Below the pieces are notes generated by a model. The model was given only the letters and a program-made list of their open reading frames with translations, searched no databases and was not told the origin of the DNA. Shown here one piece after another: positions 10,160-21,230 of a DNA stretch of 64,000 nucleotides; position 1 is the stretch's first letter; each line of letters begins with the position of its first letter. The DNA comes from Letharia columbiana (Eukaryota; Ascomycota; Lecanoromycetes; Lecanorales; Parmeliaceae). A program made the position numbers and the translations under genes. The stretch lies in NCBI RefSeq assembly GCF_014066305.1, contig NW_023501090.1:248001-312000 (forward strand). Direction: 5' to 3'.

Positions 10160-12663
10160 TGCACCTCGCCGCTGTAGAGATGGGCCCAAGTGAGTGGATC
10201 CACTCTCAAGACCAGCAGCTTCTACTAACTTGCGTCAGAAGATCGAGGAGAGCGCCAATTGATGCGCCAGCGAGGTGCAGGGTAAATTCCATAGTCTTTC
10301 CTTGCATGCTTCTATACTGACTCGCTACAAGCACTCGCCAAGTCAAGAACATTGGCTTCGACCTCGTGCTGCCAGGTCAAGAGAACGCGACAACTGAGCC
10401 TCTCCAACCTATCAAATCAGGCAGGTCTCGTAAGACTCCACAGCCAGAGCTCCCTCCGCAGCGATCCTCAAGACGGACACCTAAACCAGAAACAACACAG
10501 CTCCAGCAATTATCACGGAAGACACCGGCCACTGGATTCACAAAAAAGCGCGGTAGGCCAGCGAAGAGGGCTGTTTCCGATATTATTGAGGATTCATCTA
10601 CGTCTCGTGTCACGCAGGCTGATGAAGAGGGTGTTACTACGAAGAAGAGGAAAATCAGCAAGGCCCAGAAGGAACAGGGAGATGCTGTACTTTCGAATGC
10701 GCCAGAGGTCCAAGGCGATGGACTAGGGACAAGAGATGCTGACCCAAGTGCTGCGCCTAGTACTGGGGTCAAGAAGCGGAAGAAGAGGAAGTCAATCGGA
10801 CAGCAAGCGACGAGCCGAGCGAAAGCTGCCAAGGCACGAAGTCCGCTCAAGCCAGCTCGCCAATCTCGGAAGAAAACACCCAAGCCAGACCTCGCAGAAG
10901 AGACAGACCTCGATGGATCTCTGGCAAAAGAAGCACGCAGGGGACTCGCCACTGGTGCGGTGTCGTTGGATGGAGGCGAGCCAGCGCACTTGCCTGAAGT
11001 CACTGGAGCATTGGATTCTGGAATTGACAATCTCACGCCAAGCGCAGAGAAGCCCCAACAGGAAATCGCACAAAAGCCCAAGAAGAGAAAGCGGTTTCCT
11101 GTGGAAGAGCTGCCAAATAAACGTGTCAAAGCAAGCTCCGCTCAGAGCAAGCGGGCGCCAAAGGCTCCGAAGCCCCAAAAAGAGATCATATCTGCAGAAG
11201 ATGCACTCGATGCAGTTCAGAATATGGAGACACCTGCTGAAGCCCAAGCAAGCTCTTTGGGAAATGTGAATGAGGAGCAAGATGATGGTTCAGAAGTTGC
11301 AGAGCTTCGAAAGGAGAAGCCCAAAAAGAGGAAGCGGGTGACCGTTGGTCAACAGCCAAAGAAGCGCGCCAAAGCAGGCACAACCAAGTCTAACAGGAAG
11401 CTTAAGGCCCGAGAAGAGACAAGCATTGCAGAAGGTGCACCAGAGGCAAATCAGGGTATGGGAGAATCTGCTGAGGCCGAAGCGGACACTGTGGGCCATG
11501 TCGCTGAGGAACCGGAGGCTACTGCAGAAGAAGCAGAACCGCAGACACAGAAGCCGAAGAGGAAGAAGCGGAAATCGATTGGGCAGCAGAAACCCAAGAA
11601 AAAGCCCATGGACCTCGCTACACCAGATAGGACAGCCAGCAAGGCAGCCGCAAGAGGTCAATTGGCCACAAGAAACGAACTAAACAGCAAGCCCACAGCT
11701 AGACGTGGACGACCTAGAGCTAAAGAACGACCGGAAGAGGTCATTGAAAAGCCACTCGCCGAGAGTTTGGGGCATGTACCCGAAGAAGAGGCAGAAATCC
11801 AACTCTCAGAACCTGCACTCAAGAACAAGCACAAAGCTAGACGTGGGAGACCTAAAGCCAAACCAATTTCCGAACATGCCATCGGTGAACCAGACGAAGA
11901 AGCTCGAAGGCATACACCTGAAGAAGAGGAAGAAGTCCCAACCCCTATCGTGCCCGAAAAGAAGCGACGAGGGCGACCACGCAAAGCCGACGCCGCTCAA
12001 TCTCCCTCACGAAACACCAGAACAACAAAAGTCCCGGCATCTCGCAAACCAAAAGCAAAGGCCGCCTCTGCCACCGCGCCCAAAGCTCGCGCACCTCCCA
12101 AAGACTCCATTCCTATAACTATCTACGCTCCTCCCTCGCCCACCTCCGACGCCGAAGACGACCCACTGTCTACCTCCCAACCCCACACCACAGTCAACAC
12201 AATCAACGCCGTCGACGTCCTCTCCCAACTCTGCTCCGAACTCCTCTCCAAATCCAGCTCCGCCCTCGCCGAACAAGCCCATTCCGACGACCCATCCACC
12301 AACCAATCCGAACTAAAACGCACGAAACAAACAACAGACCTCTACGCCAAAGAACTCGCTTCCCGTCTCCTGCAATTGACGACTACCCTGAACACCAACA
12401 CGTCTCTACAATCCCGTGTTAGGGCGGCGGCGAAAGAGGACAGGAGGTTGAAGAAAGAGTTGAAGCGGTTGGAGAAGGAAAGGGAGGATCTTGGAAGTAG
12501 GAAAGAGGAGGTGGTGAAGGAGAGGAAGAAGAAGGAGCTGGAGGAACTGTTGACTGGCATCGCGGGGGCGGTGAAGAGGGGCTGGGACATGCAGGAGGAG
12601 GGCGAGGAAGGGGAAGGAGATGCGGTGGCAGGAATGGTTGAGGAGGTGGATTTGGAGGTCTAA
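10160..12663 (+). CDS. CENP-U/Ame1/Mis17-like inner kinetochore protein with AT-hooks
   Basis: Exons are 10160-10190 (or from a second in-frame ATG at 10181), 10239-10281 and 10332-12663, giving 794-801 residues. The spliced N-terminus reads ERQLMRQRGAGTRQVKNIGFDL. This resembles the short basic R-x-R-G motif at the start of Ame1/CENP-U proteins, which in yeast binds the Mtw1/MIND complex. The long middle is disordered, with four to five degenerate basic repeats of the type KPKKRKR-x-GQQPKKRAK and four AT-hook cores (KKRGRPAK, ARRGRPRAK, ARRGRPKAK, KRRGRPRKA). The C-terminus (from about residue 630) has VDVLSQLCSELLSK, then a predicted coiled coil rich in Lys/Glu ending in an acidic tail. Known: Ame1/CENP-U belongs to the COMA/CCAN complex at centromeres. 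Inferred: the same role here. A generic AT-hook protein is the alternative. The gene is convergent with the Fab1 gene, 246 bp away. Confidence 0.62.
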
Positions 12664-12909
12664 GAGGTCACGATAATGGGTCTAGGAAACGAAGTAGATA
12701 TGTCTTCTTTGGTAGGTCCGCGACATCCAGAAGCGATGAGATTGGAGCATAGTAGACAGCTTCTTGAGATCGTTACACGTTACGCTTTCTAATACAACAA
12801 GGGTCTAATCAGACGAGACCGCCTAGGAGGATGCTTTTGTCCTTCATGCACTTTCCCATCCAACCATCACAAATGCAACGCCAAACGCTACTCATACACG
12901 AAATATTCA

Positions 12910-15900
12910 TCAGAGCCCCACAACCTGGACCTCCCTATCATCCCCGGGATCATCGGCCCTCAGCGCCCTCGTATCCACCTGCTGCGCCTTAAATTGATGC
13001 CAGCAATTCGGCGCCTGCAACACATATCTTCCCATCGCCTCCCTGAATCTACTCTTATACTCCTTCGGACTCGTGACGGTCGGCCGATTTTTGCCACGAT
13101 CCTTGATCCAACTTTCCAACTTTTTATCCCAGGTGTAGGTGCGGATACAGTCAATGATGCCGACAACGAGCTCTTTGCGGTTCTCGTCGACAGCGATCAT
13201 GAGTGAGTAGTCCATAACGTTTTGACGGGAGAGGAAGAGGGTGTCGTTCCAGACGCTTGCTCGGAGGAGCTTTTTAGAGTGTTCGCGCGAGAAGAGGGGA
13301 GATTCGTAGATGAACTCGACCATGTTCTCGTCCAGGAGGACTTCGTTTTGCTCGCCTGTGGATTGGATGCGGCGGTTGCGCATGGAGCCTTTGAGATCGA
13401 AGATGCGTGTGGGTGAGCGGTCGTAGAAGAGGTTCTCCATGACGAGGAGGAACCAATTGAACTCGATGCCTGTGATGGGGTTTTTGATGATGATCTGGTA
13501 GAATCCCAACATCTTTGCAATGACTGAGGGAAGCTCGTGGAAAAGGGATTCAGACATGATGCGGAAGTAGGCAGGTGCAAAGCGGAGGAAGGCTTGGGTC
13601 TCGATCGGCGAGAGAGACTTGAGAACGAAGCGGTCATCCAGGGTCTTGAGGAAGACAGATTTGGTTTTACCGCCTTTGCTATCCCATTTCATACAGCGTG
13701 AGAGCGACTCCACAATACGCTCAGAGACTCCACACTTTCTACGGAGAGCATCAAACTGTTCCGCATAGAACACTTTGCAAAGCATCTTCGCTGAGCCTTC
13801 CGCAAATTGGTATTTGAGATGTGTGCCTGTAGCTCTCAAAAGGGAACGCTCAACTTCAACTTGGTCATCGATGTTCGAGACCGAATCTTGCGGCTGGCGT
13901 TTGCCATGCTGGTCGTTCTGGGACTCAGTGATTTCTGTTATGCTCCGTAGCTTTGCTTGATAGTCTTCCGACCCTAGAGCAAAGGCGATCAAAGAGCTGG
14001 GCTCATCCTCCCGCACAATGATGTCAGAGTCTGCGAAGATGTGATCTGTCGCGTTCAGAGGGTACTCCAGGGGCTGCCAACCACTTGCGGATCTCTCAGC
14101 CCAGAAGTTTGTCAGCATCTTCATCAGCGAACTTTTCTCATGCTTCGGTAGATCGAGCTTGATGTCGAGCTGAGCTTCTTCAGGTGACAATGCGTGATGC
14201 TCATCAGCTGCTCCAGGAGTTTGAATATCATCTAGAATGGAATGCTCTTCATCGCTTCGAGGCTCTTCGCCCTCAACGTCAGATCCGACGTGGCTTTCAA
14301 GGTTGTTGCTATCCTCAAGTTCGGTGTTCTCTGCTGTGGTTTCTTCCGCATGGAAACCCTCGCCCGGCGTCTGCGAGTCCGTACTTTCCGCCATGTGATT
14401 TATAGTGTTCGACGGCCCTTCCTGCTCAGTATGAGATGGATCTGAAGACGGAAGGTCCTCGTCTGATGGCTCTCGCTCTTCGACAGCTTCATGTACATTA
14501 CGATAGATTTGGACGATGGGCTTCGAAGCAGCCATAGGGTAGGCTCTCGCTTGTCGACTTTTGGCGGCGCGTTGTCGTCGCTCTCGGATACGCTCTTTCT
14601 CAAATTCGCGGCTTAACTGCTCAAAATGTTTTGCGAGATTGGAAACTTTTGATTCTTTCCTCCTATTGGCGATTGATCGTGGAATCATGGAATGCGCAGT
14701 CACTCCACTAGACTTCAAAGCATTGAGGCCAAATCGATCTGAGAGCTTTTTATCGACGTGTTTGCTGACGCCTGCAGCTGGTGGTACGTAGACGTCGCCA
14801 GATTTGGTAGACTGACTATCGGCGCTTAAAGACGGAAGCATGGCCGATGAAGACTGACTGCTGTTTGACTGCTCATGGCGGAAATGGGCAGGCTGCGACT
14901 GAGCGCGAGAAAGCGTCGGAGAGACGTTTGATCTTATGGCGCCGTGAGTAGACTCGATAGGTCGCGGAATACCAGATGTCTGACTATGGTCTAACAACTT
15001 CGGTTGTTCAGAAACTCCTACATTGGTTGCTTTGAGGCTGTCCCCATGGCCGGGCTCATTGATGTCTACGCTAGGATGCGGCTCAACCGATAGTTGGGGG
15101 GCCTTGTCTTCCGTCTCAGGTGGTGCCGTTAACTTCGCGTCGACGACAGTCGATTTTTGTCCAATCTCAAGCCTATCTGGGAGGTCTGTAGACGTTGCTA
15201 AGTCCAGATGCCGTAAATCATCTCTCTCCAAACCCCGTTGAACAGAACGAGGCGCCGAGTCGGCTTCGAATTTGGGCACAGCAGTGTTGGGGGCGCTTTG
15301 ATACTGGTCAGGCTGGCTATTTATCAATACATGTTTCTCAACAACAGCAGCAAGCATATCGTGTGCCTTTTCTGGAGACATTCTCCGGGTTTGGGGAGGC
15401 AATGCTGGAGTGTCATCCATGGAAGTCTTCTCATTCATCGCCTCTTCCGACACAGAGATAGTTGCGCTGTCATCTGTAGAAGCCAATGATGTGACCGATT
15501 CATCACGGTCTAAGAATATCTTTTTGAGTTGGAGAGTCGCCAATCGTCGAATATCTTTCTCAGAAGGGAAGAAATTGCGATCAAAGTCTGCAAAGGCATT
15601 GTCCCACTCAGCTACTTTTTCTTGCGTGGCTCGGATTGCTCGGTTTAGGGGAATGATCTCGTAATGCTTCGAATTCATATACTTCTCTCTGAGCTTCTGA
15701 ACGAGGGCATGATGCTCATCGGATGCACGTTTTGCAAGTTTTTCGACTTCTTGGTTGCAGCTTTCGGATTTTTCAGGCACAACGCTTTCGGTGTTGATGC
15801 TTTTGATCCGGGCTTTGACTGATAGCATGAATTTGCCAAGGCGTTCTTCAATCTTGGTGAAAAGCTCATTCTTGAATCGAAGATCGTTGTCAACCTTCCA

Positions 15901-18900
15901 CGTTATCCTGGCTCGTGGTACGATGATTTCAAGTAGCGTGATTGGGTCGTAGTGTACTCGAAGCGCCACATCTTGGAAGCCGAAGTATCTAAGATGATCC
16001 CGATGAAGATCATGAGGACAGACATCAGCTCGAGCGTGCAGCTCGCTGCTCCAAAATGAGAGTTCCAGATATTTTCCAAAGGAATACTTCCAAGTGCTAT
16101 CGGACATTGGCATCACTTGCGTTTCTTTACCACATATCCGACAAAGACTCCACATCAAGATAGTATCTTGCAATCCTCGAAGCTTGCAGGGATATCGTTC
16201 AACAAAAACACTGAGCTGAGCTTCTCCGTGGACATATTGTCGATGATGCTCGAACATTTTCCTTTCGCAGCCATTTGCGGTACAGATAGTATTGGCTCCA
16301 AGACACAAGTCTTCCACGTACTGACCAAGAGTACAGTCTGCTTCAAAATCGGCATCGGTTTCATGTTCGTTGTAAAACCCTAAAGCCAGCAGATCAGGGC
16401 CAGAGCATGGTACAGTTGTGACTGTACAGACAACGCTATACAGAACAGCAATATTCTGGTGTGCGTAAGGATCGAATAAGTTGATGTTGCCTGCGATGTA
16501 AGCTTCCCACTGCTTGCTTTGAGTCTGGTAATTGTGGAGAGCCTTGTCATACTCGGCATCATGTACAGCATGTAGTACTTCGCGTACTTTCTTAGATGCT
16601 GTGCGAATCCTTTCGTGGACCATCTCCGGCTTGATGAGATCGAATTTCTCGCGTTTTGCCTTTTCATCGACATTCTGTTCTTCTAAGATGTCTTGGTCTC
16701 TCAAACGCTTTAGATACGCGAGTCGACGTTCTTGCTCTCGGGCACGCATCAAGAGGTACGGCTGCATGAATTTGACGAAAGGAGAAGCGGAAAGTATCTT
16801 GGTTTGGTGTTCTTCGACCATGTCGCCATAGAAAGTGGGCATCGGAACATCTTCCGGAACAGAATCGTCGTCGGGAAGACTGATCTTTGGTTTCTCTGCT
16901 TGCTGTCCTTCTGGACCTTGGGTGTTGAGAATGTCAGCATTGGAAACATCTGCAGTAGTATCGCTTTTGCTTTCCTTTCGTCTCTGCCAAGAGGTTCCGA
17001 TACGGCTGTTCTCACCGTTCGGATTGTCGGAGAGAAGATGTCGAAAGGCTTTGGGTAGGCTGTCTTTGCTTGGAGGCGTAGATCCGATTTCCGTGTTTGC
17101 CGGGATTGATGCAAATTCGTCTCTCATGAGACAGGTTTCTAATTTCAAGTTGTAGACGACGTATATCATGAATTCGGTGATTCGCTTCATCTTAGCTAAC
17201 GTTGCATCGTTGTCCCCTCGAAGCACTATCGTGCAACCAAGCTCCTTCGCACAACCAGAGAGAAACATGTAGGTCTTCTTTCTGCCTTCATTGACATATG
17301 TTTTGAGATAGAAACTTGCACATTTCCCGGCTTGCGCAGGCTTGATTGCAAGCTTGTCAATCGATGATATGATCCTAGTCTGGCAACATCGAGACACAGC
17401 CTCCAGCACAGACGCCTTGACGTTGTAAGCTGTAGCTATATTTGCCTGCTCTAGAAATTCCAGCGCGAGGCCTGAGACGTTGCGTTCTACCAGTAGGAGC
17501 TGCGGTCGCAAAGCAGCTATGCGATTTACAAGGTTCTGCAAAAATTCTCGTTCTTGTCTTATGACTGGTTCGAGGCTCATGAAATGCTGTTGATGACGGG
17601 CGTACTCGAGGGCAAACGTTAAAATCAAAATATTAGGATGGGACATGCTCCTGGGCATACATTTCAAGGCGAGGTTTTTGGTGAAAACTAGTCCTGAGAC
17701 ATAAGCAGTGTCGCCAGGTCGTCCTCCAGGTATCTTCTTCAGCTTCACGTAGTGTCGGATGTCAATATCGTCGCCATTTTGCACATCTGGGTTGACGTCA
17801 TCCGTGGCTCTCAGTAGGATAGGCACAAGTGCCTTTTCCCAACTGGCGACATTCGGCACATTAGAATCTTGTAGCAGTTGATGCAGCAATTTCCGAACAT
17901 GACGGAGACTTGCATTGTTCAACTCGATGGCAGGTGCAGCAGCACCTCTCATTGACGAGCTCCGTATCATTCGAGATGCTACTACAGACTCTGCGGACGA
18001 GGCTACTTGTGCGAGATTAGAGGTGCTGGGGCTTTCATGCATATTCAAGCCAAAATTCGTTATTGCTGCGCTGCCTCGATGGCCTCTCGGCGAAGGCCGC
18101 AGATGCGGATTGCCTGCGACGCTATGGTTTCTTCTTTTGGACCGAGAGATATTTGCTGTTTTTGAGCTGTTCAGGCTATGGGTGTCTGCATCCCTACTAG
18201 CAAAGGTGACGCCACTGATGCTCTTGTCTCCAGCCCTTGATCGTGCCTTCCTGGAGGAAGCAAGCAGTCCAGAAAATGCATGCCTCTCGTTGTCATGACT
18301 TCGAGACAGCCCATCACCATTCAAGGCAGCCATAATGCCCACCTGTTCATCACCACTCGACCCTTCGTCAGACAGATATGGAGCCAGATCGGGATCGATG
18401 ATATTATCATCGTGAAAAGCAGGCAATCGGCCAGCGATTGTTTTGTCGCTCACGGGACTCTGGTGAAACGGAGCGTTGTCCTCATTGACCGGCTTAAAGC
18501 TACGTTGGAACTGATGCCGCGAATTGAAGCGTCGGTGGCCCGACGAGAATGACTTAACGGCAAAAGATGATTTGAGAGACCGAGACGAGGAAGGCCGCAA
18601 TAGTGTTCGCTCGGCCTCAATTTCTAGGACAAGAGGTTTGTTCCCAGCGTCCCCGCCTGCTTTACGAGTCGCTGGAATCGACATCATAGGAACCGTAAGA
18701 TCTGGTTGATTTGGACTTCGACGAGAACCCTTTGTAGCGGTTGGGCTTGCAGTAGGTACAGGACTGGCAAGGACATCACCCGCTCCTGTAGAGCCATGTC
18801 TAGGTCTCAGACCACGTATGGAAAGACTGCCGTCATCCGATATCTCCGAGGAGTCGTCATCACCTTTGATGATGCCCTCGCAGGGTTTGCATACACGCAG

Positions 18901-20598
18901 CATGCCAGCTTGTCCAAAGTGTTCTCCAGATAGAAGAGATGTGCATTTTGCATCAAATATTTGACCGCATGTCCCTGTGCACGTGTCACTTGAATGCCAA
19001 ACAATACATGAACAGTTGGACTTACTACAATGATGCTTTCTCCGAAACGTTGAGAATGAGTCTCCACAATAAAAGCAGTCCCTCGCGTTCTCGTCTTTCA
19101 TCCAATACTCTTTGTTTAAGACCTTGTTCTTGACTTGAGAAAATACATTCATAGTCCTAGAATCACGGTGAGTCGCCGCTGATGCTATATGTTGGGAATT
19201 TTTGCTTTGAGGTGGAAGTGTCTCATGTGATCCGGCAGGGCGTTTTCGTGACCTTGTCGGAAGTGGAGAGTTGTTCAAGCTTTCGGTACCATGGGAAGAG
19301 GCCCGAGACATGCTCAGAGGAGACGGATGAGACCTAGTGATTAGAGGTGGCGCCACGGTCTTCCGTATTGCCACACCTATGGTCTGATATCCCCCTCCTG
19401 TTTTAGCAGCGTCGTCAACTGTTGCACCTCTAGTGTTGTTACTGTCAGGAACGCTGAACATATCATCTTGCCCATTGCCATAATTCGAGACTACCATAGC
19501 AGGTCTACCCATGTGGGTGTTTTTCGGGTCAGATGACGAACCTGTCATAGTAAATGCCGCCTCATCGGATCCTTCTTCGAGGTCAGGAAAGCGGCGCACG
19601 CTGTCCGTAGACATAGCTCGCGTCCCAAGGACCCTGGGTATATCAGGAGATTTGAAAGCGCTGTTGGCGTCATTGGGTACTGGTTCATCTCCTTGTTGCT
19701 TAGGAACACCTTGGCTTGAATTCCTTGATATGAGGCCTTGTGAAGGGTTGGACACAGAGGCATCCACGCTTCCCTGAGCAAGCGGTTCAGCCAAATAGCT
19801 CTGTCTTCGGAAGTTTCGTGATAATCTTTGCGGTTCGGTAGGAGTTGCTGTTCTGGCAGCAGAGACTGAATCTGCATTGGCGCCTACTCCTTTCACTGTA
19901 CTAATGTTGACATCCACTAACGCTGGACTGATCGTAATCGGCTGCGCAACTTGCGCCGGCGGTACGGAGGATGATTTGAGTGCAGCGAGAGCTCCCGTTG
20001 CCGATTTTGCCGAGGTACTGGCGCTAACCAGAGACTTTGTAAACGGCTTGAGGCTTTGCTTTGTTTCGTTGTGCTCTCCTTCAGTGTCCACGATGCCTAA
20101 TGGGGACTGTCGCCCGGACCCTGGGGCCGACGTGGTTTGGGTAGTACTGTTGGAGGAGCTTGGGTCCCGTGCAGATTCGAACACATGCTTAGAAAGCGGC
20201 TTCGGACTATATGTGGCCGCTCTCGGGCTCTTCAAGGACGCGTTCTCTTCCGCCACATCTTCAGCTGCGAGGTTGACAATATCTTTCACATTTCCAACCG
20301 ACGCCCTGAATCTGCTGTAGAGCCCACTCAAGCCTCCCTGGAGCTCGCTTGCAATGCCTTTGGTATCTGGTCCAGAGGATGAGGCTGGGGGCGACGTGTA
20401 TTCGTTGAAGGTTGTGAGAGTCTCGGTCTGACTCGCGGTGCTATGAATCTGGTCAAGAGCCTGGGAGAGAGCTCCCTTGTCGAGTTGGTTAGCACTAGAG
20501 AGAGAGGTTAGAGATCCACGCCGCGAATGGCGAAGTTGAGGAAGGAGAAATGATGAGGCAGATGGACTATTGGCGTCTCGTATAGACTTGGAACCCAT
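12910..20598 (-). CDS. FAB1: Fab1/PIKfyve 1-phosphatidylinositol-3-phosphate 5-kinase
   Basis: The enzyme phosphorylates PI3P to PI(3,5)P2 on endosomal/vacuolar membranes and controls vacuole size and sorting. The frame is open from the ATG at 20598 to 12910 (2562 codons), but a 51-nt intron (19025-18975, GTAAGT...GCACAG) must be removed, leaving 2545 residues. Domains: a disordered N-terminus; a FYVE zinc finger at about 498-575 with paired cysteines and, after splicing, the PI3P-binding RRKHHCRTCGQ; a Cpn60/TCP-1 chaperonin-like domain at about 1000-1120 (LLLVERNVSGLALEFL, GCTIVLRGD); a long linker with a coiled coil; and a C-terminal PIP-kinase core at about 2240-2500. The core shows the lysine in RFVLKSLSP, FDLKGSMRNR, QNVMDYSLM and GIIDCIRTYTWDKKLE. 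Length and domain order match fungal Fab1. The gene is intact and divergent from the 21231 gene. Confidence 0.95.
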   Translation of the reverse strand: MGSKSIRDANSPSASSFLLPQLRHSRRGSLTSLSSANQLDKGALSQALDQIHSTASQTETLTTFNEYTSPPASSSGPDTKGIASELQGGLSGLYSRFRASVGNVKDIVNLAAEDVAEENASLKSPRAATYSPKPLSKHVFESARDPSSSNSTTQTTSAPGSGRQSPLGIVDTEGEHNETKQSLKPFTKSLVSASTSAKSATGALAALKSSSVPPAQVAQPITISPALVDVNISTVKGVGANADSVSAARTATPTEPQRLSRNFRRQSYLAEPLAQGSVDASVSNPSQGLISRNSSQGVPKQQGDEPVPNDANSAFKSPDIPRVLGTRAMSTDSVRRFPDLEEGSDEAAFTMTGSSSDPKNTHMGRPAMVVSNYGNGQDDMFSVPDSNNTRGATVDDAAKTGGGYQTIGVAIRKTVAPPLITRSHPSPLSMSRASSHGTESLNNSPLPTRSRKRPAGSHETLPPQSKNSQHIASAATHRDSRTMNVFSQVKNKVLNKEYWMKDENARDCFYCGDSFSTFRRKHHCSKSNCSCIVWHSSDTCTGTCGQIFDAKCTSLLSGEHFGQAGMLRVCKPCEGIIKGDDDSSEISDDGSLSIRGLRPRHGSTGAGDVLASPVPTASPTATKGSRRSPNQPDLTVPMMSIPATRKAGGDAGNKPLVLEIEAERTLLRPSSSRSLKSSFAVKSFSSGHRRFNSRHQFQRSFKPVNEDNAPFHQSPVSDKTIAGRLPAFHDDNIIDPDLAPYLSDEGSSGDEQVGIMAALNGDGLSRSHDNERHAFSGLLASSRKARSRAGDKSISGVTFASRDADTHSLNSSKTANISRSKRRNHSVAGNPHLRPSPRGHRGSAAITNFGLNMHESPSTSNLAQVASSAESVVASRMIRSSSMRGAAAPAIELNNASLRHVRKLLHQLLQDSNVPNVASWEKALVPILLRATDDVNPDVQNGDDIDIRHYVKLKKIPGGRPGDTAYVSGLVFTKNLALKCMPRSMSHPNILILTFALEYARHQQHFMSLEPVIRQEREFLQNLVNRIAALRPQLLLVERNVSGLALEFLEQANIATAYNVKASVLEAVSRCCQTRIISSIDKLAIKPAQAGKCASFYLKTYVNEGRKKTYMFLSGCAKELGCTIVLRGDNDATLAKMKRITEFMIYVVYNLKLETCLMRDEFASIPANTEIGSTPPSKDSLPKAFRHLLSDNPNGENSRIGTSWQRRKESKSDTTADVSNADILNTQGPEGQQAEKPKISLPDDDSVPEDVPMPTFYGDMVEEHQTKILSASPFVKFMQPYLLMRAREQERRLAYLKRLRDQDILEEQNVDEKAKREKFDLIKPEMVHERIRTASKKVREVLHAVHDAEYDKALHNYQTQSKQWEAYIAGNINLFDPYAHQNIAVLYSVVCTVTTVPCSGPDLLALGFYNEHETDADFEADCTLGQYVEDLCLGANTICTANGCERKMFEHHRQYVHGEAQLSVFVERYPCKLRGLQDTILMWSLCRICGKETQVMPMSDSTWKYSFGKYLELSFWSSELHARADVCPHDLHRDHLRYFGFQDVALRVHYDPITLLEIIVPRARITWKVDNDLRFKNELFTKIEERLGKFMLSVKARIKSINTESVVPEKSESCNQEVEKLAKRASDEHHALVQKLREKYMNSKHYEIIPLNRAIRATQEKVAEWDNAFADFDRNFFPSEKDIRRLATLQLKKIFLDRDESVTSLASTDDSATISVSEEAMNEKTSMDDTPALPPQTRRMSPEKAHDMLAAVVEKHVLINSQPDQYQSAPNTAVPKFEADSAPRSVQRGLERDDLRHLDLATSTDLPDRLEIGQKSTVVDAKLTAPPETEDKAPQLSVEPHPSVDINEPGHGDSLKATNVGVSEQPKLLDHSQTSGIPRPIESTHGAIRSNVSPTLSRAQSQPAHFRHEQSNSSQSSSAMLPSLSADSQSTKSGDVYVPPAAGVSKHVDKKLSDRFGLNALKSSGVTAHSMIPRSIANRRKESKVSNLAKHFEQLSREFEKERIRERRQRAAKSRQARAYPMAASKPIVQIYRNVHEAVEEREPSDEDLPSSDPSHTEQEGPSNTINHMAESTDSQTPGEGFHAEETTAENTELEDSNNLESHVGSDVEGEEPRSDEEHSILDDIQTPGAADEHHALSPEEAQLDIKLDLPKHEKSSLMKMLTNFWAERSASGWQPLEYPLNATDHIFADSDIIVREDEPSSLIAFALGSEDYQAKLRSITEITESQNDQHGKRQPQDSVSNIDDQVEVERSLLRATGTHLKYQFAEGSAKMLCKVFYAEQFDALRRKCGVSERIVESLSRCMKWDSKGGKTKSVFLKTLDDRFVLKSLSPIETQAFLRFAPAYFRIMSESLFHELPSVIAKMLGFYQIIIKNPITGIEFNWFLLVMENLFYDRSPTRIFDLKGSMRNRRIQSTGEQNEVLLDENMVEFIYESPLFSREHSKKLLRASVWNDTLFLSRQNVMDYSLMIAVDENRKELVVGIIDCIRTYTWDKKLESWIKDRGKNRPTVTSPKEYKSRFREAMGRYVLQAPNCWHQFKAQQVDTRALRADDPGDDREVQVVGL
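18975..19025 (-). other. 51-nt intron inside the FYVE domain of FAB1
   Basis: The donor is GTAAGT and the acceptor GCACAG. Its length is a multiple of three and it has no in-frame stop, so an unspliced transcript still reads through with 17 extra residues inside the basic RRKHHC motif. Splicing restores the canonical FYVE consensus, which is the evidence that it is an intron. Confidence 0.85.
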
Positions 20599-21230
20599 GT
20601 TTCGTAGATACCCTAGAGCGTCTCATGGTACTGCGGTGCGCTGGAGCATTGGAAAGGATGTCCGACAAATGACAAGCACACATGCTCATCCCTTAGTTAC
20701 ACTTTCCATGGAAAGCTGCCGTTTGAAGTAGCACCCCCGCAGCGCTTAGACGAGTTGATGTGTACGCTCCTCTACTGGAATGATCCTGCACTTCATCTCC
20801 GCTATCCAGGAAGTAAGCCACCATCCGTCGACTGAGAGTCATGAAGTTCCTCTTTTGGCTTTCTCTCGGTATTTGTGAGGGAGAAGACGTTAAATGTTAC
20901 TTCCTTTTTCGTTGTTCCGCTATCAAAGGGCTTGGCACGCAGCGGAATCTCAACCGCTCGCCTAAAATAAAGTATTCTTGTACTCAGATCGCCTCACCGG
21001 TACCTCTACACGTTCTCTACACACCTCGGTCGCGTTCTACAGAGACCACCAGGCCGCTTAGGTGCCACCTCAGCAACCCCAACTGAACTGAAGCTTTCCT
21101 CATCATATCTACGGCTTTCAAGACTGGGTCACCACAGCTGAAGGAGTCTCGTCGACTCCGCTGCTTGCTAGACCATGCCACTGACTTGCGAACCACTGTA
21201 TAAACCACGTATGGTGGCACGGAAAGGAGT
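20599..21230. promoter_or_regulatory. bidirectional promoter region between FAB1 and the Est3/TPP1-like gene
   Basis: This 632-bp gap separates two divergent start codons (20598 minus, 21231 plus), so both promoters must lie here. A short plus-strand open frame (20841-21086) has no recognisable motif and is not called. I did not identify specific factor sites. Confidence 0.55.

Noticed and set aside
10377..11129. 250-codon minus-strand frame opposite the kinetochore-like gene
   Set aside because: It is a shadow of the lysine/alanine-rich coding strand and has no motif or splice context.
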